Assembly (NCBI GenBank): GCA_021234155.1
Contig: JAJEKV010000050.1
Location: forward strand, 3,560,488 to 3,624,487
DNA from: Isoetes taiwanensis
Taxonomy: Eukaryota > Streptophyta > Lycopodiopsida > Isoetales > Isoetaceae
Direction: 5' to 3'
DNA: 64,000 nt
Positions 22,242 to 33,260 of this stretch are shown here, one piece after another (position 1 is the stretch's first letter; every line of letters begins with the position of its first letter). A program made the position numbers and the translations under genes. The notes beneath the pieces were generated by a model. It was not told the origin of the DNA, made no database searches, and saw only the letters and a list, made by a program, of their open reading frames with translations.

Positions 22242-24560
22242 ATCCCCACATGAATACCAAGAAGCTTGGTCGCTTTGCCATGAGGAAGGACCTTCCATGG
22301 AAATGCAGTAACACTCGGTGGAACTGGAGTATCCTGCGTCCACAATGCAGTACACTTCTGCCATCCAACGAAGATACCAGATGCTAAGGAAAAGGAATCC
22401 AATAGTGAGATGGCATTCTGCAAATTTTGCTCATCAGCCTTTAGGAAAAGAAAAGTATTATCCGCGTACTGATTACAAATCTCCTGCGACCCATTATGCA
22501 TGGGGAGTCCATGCAAGATGCCATCTTGTGCAGCAAGTGAGAAAATTTGAGAAAGGACCTCTGCTACAATTGTGAAGAGCAATGGTGCCAATGGGCAACC
22601 TTGACGAATGCCACGATCAACCGGAAAGAATGCTGAAGGCTCTCCTTGAAAAAGAACAGCAGAATGAGCAGAATAGTGGAGTCTCATTACATCAGCAGTG
22701 AAGTGTGCACCAAAGCCAAGATGCAAGAGACACTTTTCCAAGAAAGTCCAATCAACACTGTCATAGGCTTTTGCAAAATCCAACTTCAAGTAAACAATCT
22801 CATGAGCCTGCAATCTTGCCCAATAAATACCCTCATAGGCAGCCGCTATATTATTTAAAATACACCGTCGCGGCAGGAAACCTGACTGTGTAGAGGATAT
22901 AGAATCAGCAAGAATGTCACGGAGCTTTTGAGCATAAGCTTTAGCAAAGATCTTGTAAACAAAAGACAACAAGGTAATGGGACGCCAATCAAAAATTGAA
23001 GAAGGCTCCTTACACTTGGGGATGAGGGAGATGCAGCCCGAATTAAGGAGCTTATCCAGTCGTCGTTGTCTCTTGAAATCCAAAAAAGCATTATAGACAT
23101 CCTCACCAAGCCAGTGCCAATACTTCTGAAAAAACTCCATAGGAATACCATCAATTCCAGGGCATTTGCCTTGCTTCAAAAGAGATGTAGCATCCGCCAA
23201 ATCATTGAGAGTGATCTCAACTTCCAGACTAGCCTTTTGCTCTTCAGAGACAATAGAGTGAACCTTTGTAAGCAATGCCTCTTGAAAATCCTGCTGAAAG
23301 GGAAGAAGACGGGCCGCAAAGAAGCCAGAGAAATGATGATGCACAAAATTCTTGAGCTCGTCTGGGTCAGAAATAAGAGAACCATCAGGAACTTCGAGCG
23401 ACACCAAAGCGGATGCTTGTCTCCTGGCCTTTGCGGCTCAAGAAGAAACTCGCATAACGATCTCCCTCCTTGAACCATTGCAGTCCAGCTTTTAACGCTG
23501 AAACACGGTGAACTCCTCCGAGACTCCATTTGCCGAATGTTTGCGAATTTGCTTCTCCATTTGGCCATCCGAAGGAAAAACTTGATCTACATGCCACTAG
23601 TTGCTGATAAAGTTCCATTAAGATCCCTCAATTTGCGCTTGCATGCTCCGAACCCCACCTTTAGCAAAGGACTTTACTGCGCAAAGCGCATCAACAATAC
23701 CTGCGATCCCTTTCCGTCTAGAAAATGCAGACGACCAAGCTTGTCTGCAATGGGCCTGGAACTCCGCATCCTTTAAGAAAGAGACATTTAACTTGAAATA
23801 AGTTCTAGTCCTACTATGTGCAATATCCGGAGCAGAAGAAGATCTGAAATAGAACTATCCAGCACGTTTTTGCGAAAGAAAGTGGGCATGCAACCAGCTG
23901 CCAAAGCATTATAGTACCCCCTATCATGTCTTGCATATGCCCTTCCATCACCCAACCAGCCATTGCACCAAGTGAAGCCCGGGTCCCCGTCCACTTCTGC
24001 AAAGTTACAGTCTTGCATTAGGCGTTGCCATTGTTCGCGTTCGAAACCTTGAACAGTCTCAGTCCCCCTGCCACACCTGTCGGCCTCAAGTTCAACCATG
24101 TTGAAGTCCCCCACTAGTAGCCAAGCCACATGAGCACCCAACCTAACCATTTTGTTTCTCAGTGTAGCCCAAAGTGCACCCCTTTGACGAGGTCTATTTT
24201 GAGCATAAACATTCACAAGCCCCCATTCTTGTCCATTGTCAAACCACTTGATAATGATCCAGTGGCCAAACCTGTCCACCTGAGTGAATGTGACTGCTAT
24301 GTCATGCTTCCATGCAGTGAGAACCCCTGCCTTTGCTGAGTCTGCTGCAGCTACAAGGACATTGTATTGCCTTCCAACCATCGCAAGCAACTTTTTGCAT
24401 ACCAGGCTTTCTTACATTTATGCTCTTGTAGACAATAAAAATCTGAATTCAACCTAGCAAGGGCCATAGAAAGTCCCGCTTCTTTTAGCCGGGAAGAGGC
24501 AACACCCCTAACATTCCAAGAAATCGGTTTCATTGTGCGTATGGGTCCGGTGGGCGTATG
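22230..24560 (-). pseudogene. ORF2 of LINE-B, endonuclease and RT
   Basis: The endonuclease starts near 24533 with MKPISWNVRGV, continuing through FYCLQEHKC, VNVYAQNRPRQRGALW, LLVGDFNMVELEADR and FTWCNGWLGDGRAYARHDRG in the 24390-23788 frame. Further frame breaks occur between 23788 and 23407. The RT (23407-22230) is open: GKCPGIDGIPMEFFQ, WRPITLLSFVYKI, YLKLDFAKAYDSV, RGIRQGCPLAPLLF, and a catalytic box QYADNTFLF. In that box the second aspartate of YADD is asparagine, which would abolish catalysis. The frame ends at the LINE-A target site. Confidence 0.85.
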
Positions 24561-24725
24561 CTCCAAATCCATAGAATCAAAGATGAACATGCAGCTCCTT
24601 TTCCACTTGGTCTGCCCAATTTTGACTTGATGCCGCAGGGAGTGTTGTAATAATGGTGGCCGACGTAGGCTCAGGAGGAGGAATGTACTCAGAGATAGAT
24701 GGTGGTGGTGCATAGGGATTCCTCC

Positions 24726-26303
24726 TCACGAGCAAGTCTCTTCATATGGGGAATGGACCAATCTGGCGATGAGGCCTCCAACCGCTCCTCGCTTACGTGC
24801 AATGCAGGCTAGTCCGGTGCCATGCTCATCAACGAAAAAAGGGGTAGAAGATGTGGTGGTAGGGGGTGAAGGAGGAGGAGCTAGAGGAGCAGAGGCAAGA
24901 GATACAGTGCTAGGAACAGAGGGAGCAGGAGGTATAGAATCAGGGGAAGCAGAGGAAGACACATGAATTGGAACAGAGGAAACGATGGGAATGGAGGGAG
25001 TAGAGCGCCTAGTACGATAGGATGAGAAGGCTTCTACATTTGGAAACATATTAGCAAGCTCAGGACCATTAAGAAGAGACAGGTTATATTTGAAGAAAAG
25101 GGGGCCACTTTTAACAACAACAGACTTTGGAAGAGAAGCATTGGCAGGAAGGGAGATACACACACGTGGACCATTGACAATAGAATGAGCAAGGTGGATA
25201 CCTAAGCCACTAGCAACCGCAATCATGAAGTCCGGGATTTGCATTTCAATAGGAAAATCCTCCAATGCGAACCAACATGGCATTCGGAGTGCGCCTGATT
25301 TGTTGGGCAAAAAGCCAGGGGTGTATACCTGATACAGAAGATAATGCCCCCACAAAGGATCCACTCCGCGCTCCACCAACTTATCAGCTGCTACAGGTGA
25401 ATCAAACATGATCAAGAAATAATGATTTTGCTTATCAAGAACCTTCAAAGACTCATGTTGAGGCAATCCCAATTTCTGAAGGTGTTGTTTCAGCCAAAAA
25501 CCCATCCTTCTACGATCAAGAAATTGACCAGTAAAGTGACAGACCACAGCATGAGAGATTAAATTTTGAACGCACTGTAAATGTGCACCATGATCAATTT
25601 CAACAACTGGAACTCCAGCCTGAGCAAATGCATTAGTGCACTCTTGCGCCTCATAGAACACATTCTCATGCGGAAGCTGAATGTCCATCTGATCGTCTGT
25701 AGCTTGCAGCTCCTTTAAATATGCTGATACCTCTTTTTTATTGTTCTCCATCATTATATTTACTACTGCTGCAACGCTGAAATGGACCCAACACCGATGT
25801 CATGTCACGCTTAATCCAATCACTAAAAGCGTGCACGCGGAAACACGAGCAACCGTGACGGAGAGGTCCGGGAGCGGCCGAGACAGAGGGGCAGCGGAAA
25901 AGGAAGAGGAAGTATAAGGAGGATGAGGCGACAAAAGATTGGCCGATGAAGAAGGCAAAGAGGAAGGGGAAGGCAAAAGACCAGCGGATGGAGAAGGCAA
26001 AGAGGCCATAACAGGCATAGGCAAAATGGGGCGCACAGAGGAAGCGATCAAAGACTTGGTAACAGAAAGTGGTGGAAATTGTTGCACATCTAGTACGGGA
26101 TGAGAAGAGGCAAAGGCAAGAGGATTAAGGCGAGAATTAGATGGCAACCCGAGGGGAGCCATAGATATAGACATCCCTGCAGATGATGAATCCAAAACAG
26201 AAGAAACACCAAGAGATGAGGGCATACCAGGATTGGTTAAGGAGGCCGAAATTAAAAACCCTAAATCCGGCGTAGGAGCTGATGCCATGCTGCCTAGAGG
26301 CAT
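24726..26303 (-). pseudogene. ORF1 of LINE-B (DUF4283-type)
   Basis: The first frame (26303-25800) encodes a Ser/Pro/Leu-rich N-terminal region, with MASAPTPDLGFLISASL near its start. After a break around 25755-25800 the frame 25754-24726 encodes the RNA-binding part: FTGQFLDRRRMGFWLKQHLQ, NHYFLIMFDSPVAADKLVER, GALRMPCWFALEDFPIEM. This DUF4283-like core is typical of plant L1 ORF1. The C-terminus is Pro/Ser-rich and basic. I see no clear CCHC knuckle. One stop or frame change separates the parts. Confidence 0.7.
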
Positions 26304-26462
26304 ACACCAATGGAAAGCTTACTGTCTGAGCTTTCCAACGCACCAAGAAACGTCTGAATCCGACACCCGAGGAGAGAGATATGACAGAAAGCGGCGGAGC
26401 CTGTTCTCACATGGCGCCAGGACGAGCGCCTATCTTCAATATGCCTAGTCTGCCCCGCTCAG

Positions 26463-26476
26463 TAGTGCATGGACAT
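26463..26476 (-). other. 5' target-site duplication of LINE-B
   Basis: Minus strand ATGTCCATGCACTA, matching 20617-20630 on plus. It sets the LINE-B 5' end at 26462. Confidence 0.85.
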
Positions 26477-27058
26477 GGATATGGTCAGGAGGAGGGAGTA
26501 GGACATCTTCACACACATGTATGGGTGTGTATACAAAGTAGAGATGAGGAAGACGATTTGGGTCGCCAACCCCTCTTTGTGATAATAGATTGACAATCAA
26601 TAAAGCTACAGTGTGTCAACCACCTATTGGATCCCCCACCCTCATTTGATGAAAAAAAGGATTATATCCTAGCTGCTAATAGAGGACATATTGGGAGTCT
26701 TGCGACTTTCCACATTGGAACATCAATCTGCCAAGCTTGTATCATCCTTTTGAGTGTAGTAGAGCAACGCTTTGAGAGAAGATGCACCAATATAAACGGT
26801 TTGATGATGAATGCAAAGATCTTAAACGACATCTACGTCTTCAAGCAATTAGAAAAACATTCAGGTACCTTTGATGTGTATAATTCTACGTTTACATGTC
26901 AAAGGCCTACAATATCATTATTGCCCACATCTACATTTGTTATGATGATTCATTTGCAAGTTATAAACGTCTTATAAGATGTGTGCATTGAGTATAGTGA
27001 GTTCATTGAGTATTCTAAGTAAAACTCTATTCTTACATGCCTTATTTTCTGATTTAAG
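26477..27058. other. Non-coding stretch right of LINE-B
   Basis: Original 5' flank of LINE-B. A 116-codon plus ORF (26627-26977) is not recognised and looks like chance. Nothing else is supported. Confidence 0.4.
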
Positions 27059-28640
27059 AATAGGATAGGATAGGATAGAATAGAATAGAATAGAATAGAG
27101 AAGAGTTTTTATCATCCACGGAGACCATTTGGCCTATGGGACCCAAATAGGAGGCGTAACAAGCGTATTACTGTCCGGGTTAAAAAACCCCCTCCCTGCC
27201 CTGAAGGGTTATTTGGGGAAAAAACCGTGATAGGAATAGGTTTGCTGTCAAACTGTACAAATACAAATACAAATATAGACAGAAATATATACATGTATCA
27301 GGTAAGTGCCCGAGGACTAAGCTGATCTCGGCGAGCCCAACCTCCGTACCGAGCTCGTGCTCAGCATCTCATGCAGGGATTGGCCAGGATGGACTAGCTC
27401 AACATAGCACATCCGAATGTCATCATATGCCGAACAACTCTGAAGGGTGTGGCATTCGTCTGCTACAGCTCCAACCTGACAGCGTTAACAAAGCCCCTCC
27501 TGACGCAACTCTCCAACCCATCTCCCTGTCTCAATCTGGAGATGGTGTGCACCTGTGCAGATAGAGGCAATAGATCTGTGCTTTTTCGTGGGTTGATGAG
27601 TGCGCAGATAGCATTGCGAGTTCCACTCCAACATGGGATTTATGTGGCGTTGATAATGTGTCATCTTGACCTGCTCAAGGGTGCTGGCATCCCATACCTT
27701 ACTGAGGAAGCACGCGTCAAGGTATGTTTGAGACTGCGGCGATCTACCTCCGTTTGCACTTGGATGCACCTGCGCTCCTGCACATTCCATCTGGCCAGCC
27801 ACTGAGCTCTCTTTTCCCGCCAGCAGGTGTTTAGGTGTTGAGGCCCCATTGCCATAGTGTAAGCGAGGTTAGGGAGACGAGTAACGTCCATGCTGACCAC
27901 CTTCTGGAAGTAGACGATGTGTCTGTCAAGGGCCCCTCTTTGAAGAGGCAAGAAACCTGTTTCCTGCAACAGTATCTGGTATGGGACTGTGGACTTCACC
28001 CCCAGGGCCCATGCCAAGAAAGCTTTCTGCACCTGCTCCAAGTCATTCCAAGTGGCGAGGGAAATCACCGAGCCCCAGACCTCGACCCCGTACAAAAGTA
28101 CAGGTTCTACTAGCACCTTGAGTAGGTGCAATTGGTGGGCCCAATCATATAGCTCTGCCTCGTGGCTATTGTTCTCCATTGCATAGAGGGCCTTTTAGCC
28201 TGCTGCGGCCCACAGCCGGATGGAATTGTTCCAGTTCATGGCCGACGGGAACTCCACCCCTAAATATTTGTAAGCGGACACCACTTCAACATTTTGGCCA
28301 CGATAAGTGAGGATTGGAGCCTTGGCTGGCGTGCAAACGATACCAGAACTACCTTGGTTTTGGCTAAGTTGATGCGCATGTCAGTCACTTGGCAAAATGT
28401 GTTTAGGGCATCGAGATGGCGTTGCATGTCTGCCTAAGTGTGTGCTAGGAGGTCCACATCGTCAGCATAGATCAGCTGCCTGATGATCTGGTGTAGGAGG
28501 TGAGCCCCAATGCCTCTATTATCAGCGAGCCATCTCTCCAGCTGATCAATATACATGCAAATAGTGTGGGAGAGAGGGGAATACTGCTCTCGAATGGTTG
28601 GCCACTGGTTGCAGTCGGTCGTGCATGAGGGACCTTCAAG
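27059..28640 (-). mobile_element. LINE-C copy 1, 5'-truncated, with microsatellite tail
   Basis: Minus-strand LINE piece of a type different from LINE-A and LINE-B. It begins within the RT: YIDQLERWLADNRGIGAHLL then LIYADDVDLLAH near 28555-28440, with the catalytic YADD intact. It continues through VLVEPVLLYGVEVWG (about 28110) and VQKAFLAWALGVKS, RGALDRHIVYFQKVVSMD, to a C-terminal Cys/His finger region near 27470. Several stops and frameshifts are present. The 3' end does not carry poly-A: the minus strand ends in repeats of TTCTA/TATCC (27059-27100). A conserved end block with CCGTGGAC is shared with the other copies. Confidence 0.78.
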
Positions 28641-28834
28641 AAGTTCTCTTTCCTTAGATATTTTTTGTGACTATTATTTTCCTTCAAGATCATCAATGCT
28701 TCTGGCTTTGAAATGTTTTTTGTTGATACTGCAAATAGTTGTTTTATTCTTTTTAAAATTAATGGGCATCTCAACTCTGGTGCAAGAGTTTATGTTCTTT
28801 GCAGACTTACGATTGATGTGGGGTATATTTTAGG

Positions 28835-29140
28835 CTGGCTTTTATAAAGCCACGAGGTTTGAATGAGGGCTATAAATTTCGTTGGTATCTACGAAGCTGG
28901 CCCCAGCTTGACACAAATGATGATAAAGAAACAGGTAGCTCCCCCCCCATCGTTGTCTACATTTTAGTTCTCCTTTCTTTACTGAGTGGAAAATTCATTT
29001 TTTATGACTGGATTCATGACCACCACAACATTGAAACTTTTTTTGAACACTTTTAAGGTTTATATTTCTTCTTTGGTTTTGCAGGCCGACCAGGAGTTGT
29101 TTATGCGAGCTTACAAAACTTGCTACAACTTTTGCTAAAG
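28835..29140 (+). other. Possible exon pair of an unknown gene
   Basis: An open stretch ending at an AACAG|GTAGC donor near 28935 gives LNEGYKFRWYLRSWPQL. It joins in frame to a second piece starting after TTTTGCAG at about 29085 and ending at CTAAAG|GTGTAA near 29140 (RPGVVYASLQNLLQLLLK). Good splice sites and frame agreement suggest real exons. I do not recognise the protein and see no complete gene. Confidence 0.3.
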
Positions 29141-29561
29141 GTGTAAATATATTCATTCACTGCTATGGAGCATGAAGCCTGTCATCATAGACATTGTATA
29201 GGGTAGGTACATTTTTTATTGATGTCTACGAATTTTAAAGGCTACTATGTTCATGATTTTGTGTTTTAGGGTCAAATCCAGGTAACAAAAGCTTTCCGTT
29301 GTTTACGGATCTTTAAGTTTTGCATCATGTCTAGGTTACAAAGGTATCCTAGGATAGGATCTTCACTCAAAAAAATGTAGGATCTTTACTCCAAAAACAT
29401 TTGCAAACTATATTCTAAAGATAAATTCTTAGATTTATTCATCTTAAGTGAGTTATATTCTGTTTGATTACAGGTCCATTACAAGTGCAATGCATTTTTT
29501 TATGTTAATTATCTAAGAGAATTTGATCTAGCTTGAAAAGATTTATAGGATCACGTTAAGA

Positions 29562-29873
29562 ATGTCTTACAAGGCAAATTGCACAAGCAGTTATGTCTCT
29601 TTGTGGCATTCAAGAGGTAATGGTAGTGATAGAAGCAACCCATATTCTATGATCAAAGAGCTTCAGGCTCAAGAATGTCTTACAAGGCAAATTGCAGAAG
29701 CAGTTAAGTCTCTTTGTGGCATGCAAGGGATAAAGGTTGTGATGATATGTCCCAATTCAAATGAACTAAGGCCAACCATATTAGTTTCTGATAAAACAAT
29801 CCTTAGACTGTTGGCCGTTGAATATTTCGTGTGGTACAAGTGGCATATTATGCATATGCTAAGCTTTCTCTAG
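29562..29873 (+). other. Open frame with an internal direct repeat, unknown
   Basis: A 103-codon frame including MIKELQAQECLTRQIAEAVK and GIKVVMICPNSNELRPTIL. About 63 bp at 29558-29620 recur at 29671-29733, a 113 bp offset, so part of the frame is a local duplication. It could be an exon relic of the same gene as the upstream pair. Not recognised. Confidence 0.25.
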
Positions 29874-32744
29874 GATATTCTTCCCATGTTTAGATGGCAG
29901 TAACAATCTTAAGAGCCATGCATGCATGTCGTTATTGCTTCACTTCTGTTTGCACTTTGTTGTCAGGGTAAAGTGTGTAGTATTGACTGTGATGTATGCC
30001 AATCAGGCTTTGCAGCTGAGATCTTATACCATTAGAGCTCTAATGCGAATGGTGCAATAAGCTTACAAAAGATCTGAATTGTTGATGTTCAATGTTGTAT
30101 AGAGATAGCTGATCTAATCTTTGGTGAATCAAACTTCAAGCCCATGAAAGAAAGGTGAGGTAATAATTTTTGCTTTCGATTATGGCTCTCTCAGCTCCGT
30201 CATTGCCTCATCTCTCTCAACTTTTCCTTCTTTGTGGCAGCATCATAGTGCCATGCTATAGTGCCAAAAGCTTTTCAACATGGCTATACAACCAGATCTC
30301 ACTTTGAGTTTATGCATGTCTAAAAAGTATTTTCCTATCTTTTAAAACTTGCTTTGTTTTCCAGTGCGTACATGAAATGCTTTTGCATGAGTAGACCATT
30401 AGGAAGCTTGATGTAAAGGAAATGTTTGTCGTTAAAATTTGAGCAGATAGATTTCACATCTATTTCTATCACACTAAATATTTTGTCATGCCGCATATAA
30501 ACATGCAAATGATCTGGCTTTCCAGGCGAGTCCCTGTTCTAATTTTCGAAGTTAGCAAATCTAAGAATATGCTTAAATTTTTATCTATCATTGTCAGCCA
30601 ATGTCCGCGGTGCATCTATTTTCTTTCTTTAATGAGGCATTTTTATATCTTCTACTTAAGTCATGTTGTTTCTTGAATAATCATTTGGCATTGTTGCTTT
30701 GCTTGCTGGTAGCAATCAGGCAGATGAATTTTTGCTTATGAAGACGTGGAATTAAGATAAAAGTGGATGCATTTTATTGGACATTGAAATATAAAATGTC
30801 TAATTCAACATATTTGTTAAATCTTTCAAATCCTAGGATGATGATGGGCGTACACTACAATATAATCCTATATCGTGTGTTGCTTAGCTATTGAACTGGC
30901 TTAATTATAATGAATTTTGATGATCACCAAGGGGTTTGCATAGACTCATATAATTTGCCATGAAAGATACTGTGCCTAAAAAAAAAAAAACGTTAACTTT
31001 AACATAAAAGAAATGCCACATTCATGTTTTGAAACATGAATGAGCATGGCCTTTTTTGAAAATGCAGCTTTTTGGGCAGCTTTGGGCACGTTACTTTCAA
31101 GTTTTATGTCATTTATTTGATAGTAGCAAAGTTAGCTTTTATAACCATGGGTTTTATAGTAATTATTCATTGAGGGTTTAGGACTTTTATTTCTAAATTT
31201 TACAGTAATTAATATGGATTATTTATCAATATTGTTTTGTATATATATTGATAAATATGCAAACTTTTAATTTTTCATCGTGATCTTGCTTTTTCCCTCC
31301 TTGAAAAGTCCTTTGACGAAGCTAAATGTGTAATATCTCCACCCCTTTCTCGACCATCATCCACATTGATTTTCAAAAGAGGTTCAAGTGGCAACTTGAA
31401 TACCTTCATTTTTCTATTTAAATGAAGGGTTGCATCACCTATCTCCCTAAGGATGCATGTCAAACATGTTTGGAATATTACAAGTTTAGAGTATAGGGTT
31501 TACGACTTCAAGCATTTATGACATCATTAGTCTCGAAGATCTCAAAGGATGTAGCATGCATCTCATAAATGGAGCATGCAATACTATGTCATCATACCAC
31601 TTTAGGGGTTTAGATAGGATACTATCATGATTGTATCAAGCATCTTTCAAAGATAGCGGCAATTCCAAAGGGATTTCTTAGAAACAATTTGGTTCATAAG
31701 CTTGGATCTTACGTTAGGGATAAGCTTCGCCCCCAAGCCCTTACACAGGGTAAGGGTTGGCGAGCCCGCTAAGCCGAGCCACTTCTGCACCTTGCAACAA
31801 GGCCCCCGAACGAACCTTCTCCCATGTAATGCTCAGGAGGAGGAAAATTTCGCCGTCGGAGGTTCGTAGGAGCCATCTGTCGGAATCCCAAGCTGAAGAT
31901 TACAAGTGCTAACATCATAGGCCTATCTGGCTTACATCATAGGATGTTTTTGGATTTAAGATGGGCTTGAAATGGGCATATCCACCCAAAACAATTGAAT
32001 AAATAGAACAATAGATATTGCAATATCTACTAAAAGGACCCACACTTGATTTGATGTATGATCTTCCACATAGCCAATAGCTTGAACTTTACAAACACTA
32101 TTATATCTATAGACACAATAACATTTAGTGCTTTTAACTCCAACTACAAGCTTATTATGTCTACCCATTCCACACGTCCTTAACTAATGTCCAGCATCGT
32201 CGGGCACATGTTTCTAGCGTCGTAAATATTGTTAAAGCCTGGAGTAAATATAATTTTACTATTGGACTAATCGCTTAAATTTTTGTAAGCTAGTAGTATG
32301 TAGTTAAATATATTGTAAACTTAATGCAAGATTTCAAGGTGAGAAGACTCGTGATGTTGCGGACATCATCAATGCAAAGTGGGGAGAATATGACATTCCA
32401 GCATAATATACCATATAAATACATATATAATACTGCCGCGTCACTAGTACATGTCGACTATGATGACATGTACACGGTGACCGTAAAGGGTTGTACTATG
32501 GGGCACAACCATTAGAACCCATTTTGCAACATATGAATATATTCTATATTGCCACATGGCAATACCCCATATGAGCCATATGGCCCACTAGACCCTAACC
32601 CTAAAACGTGGGCCCATATGCTGATGGAAGGCTGTCTAGCTAAGTTGATCCCTCTGGTGTGTAGCGACGGCCAGGGAACATTGAATAGCTTGCCACTGAG
32701 TGCGGGGTAAGGAATGGGCTCGACACCTCCTAGGTGATGCATCG

Positions 32745-33260
32745 CCCCAGTGGGGTTCAAGTCGTAGACGAGCAGTAGCTATCTAGCTCGCCTGTAGTTG
32801 GCACGGACCTTCTGGAGGGGAGTGATCTCCTCCTGCCTCATCGGGACTAGGGAGATACAACCCAGGAGTAGTCCCTCTGACTATGCACCCGACAGGCTAC
32901 AATCACATCCTCAATACTTTTCAGCCAATCTGCAAAATATGCATAGGAGGGACGGATGAAGTGGACTACCCAACGGCAATGTTCTTATGCTAGCCCACCT
33001 TTCAAGATGGTTATGTATTTGATGTGATGTGATAGTTTGTGCTTATGTTTATGCGCTTCCGCATCTAGATAGATCCCGAGGGAGACGGGATGAATGACAC
33101 GTCTATTCTTTCCCGTCGGGTTCTTGCTCACCATCGAGAGCCCTGATGATAGGTAGACGACCTCGTGTTAGCGGGCTTGTGCTGACAGGAGGGATGAACT
33201 CCAGTTCTATACGTGTAGAGCATTGTATACGAGCAGGGGACGTAACATTTTAATTCTATG
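32745..33260 (+). repeat. Dispersed repeat copy 1
   Basis: The segment matches the reverse complement of about 54836-55471. Shared blocks include GTGATCTCCTCCT, AACCCAGGAGTAG, CTATGCACCCG, GTGGACTACCCAA, AGATCCCGAGGGAGAC and GAGCAGGGGACGT. Copy 2 has an extra stretch of about 100-150 bp. No coding frame is visible. It may be the end of an old LTR element. Confidence 0.65.

Larger units (their letters stand above)
22230..26462 (-). mobile_element. LINE-B, 5' part (leader, ORF1, ORF2 to mid-RT)
   Basis: L1-type LINE on minus, starting next to its target duplication at 26463. ORF1 and ORF2 follow in order. ORF2 is cut at 22230 by the LINE-A insertion, and the remainder now lies inverted at 19023-20617. 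The element was therefore full length before disruption. Confidence 0.85.
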
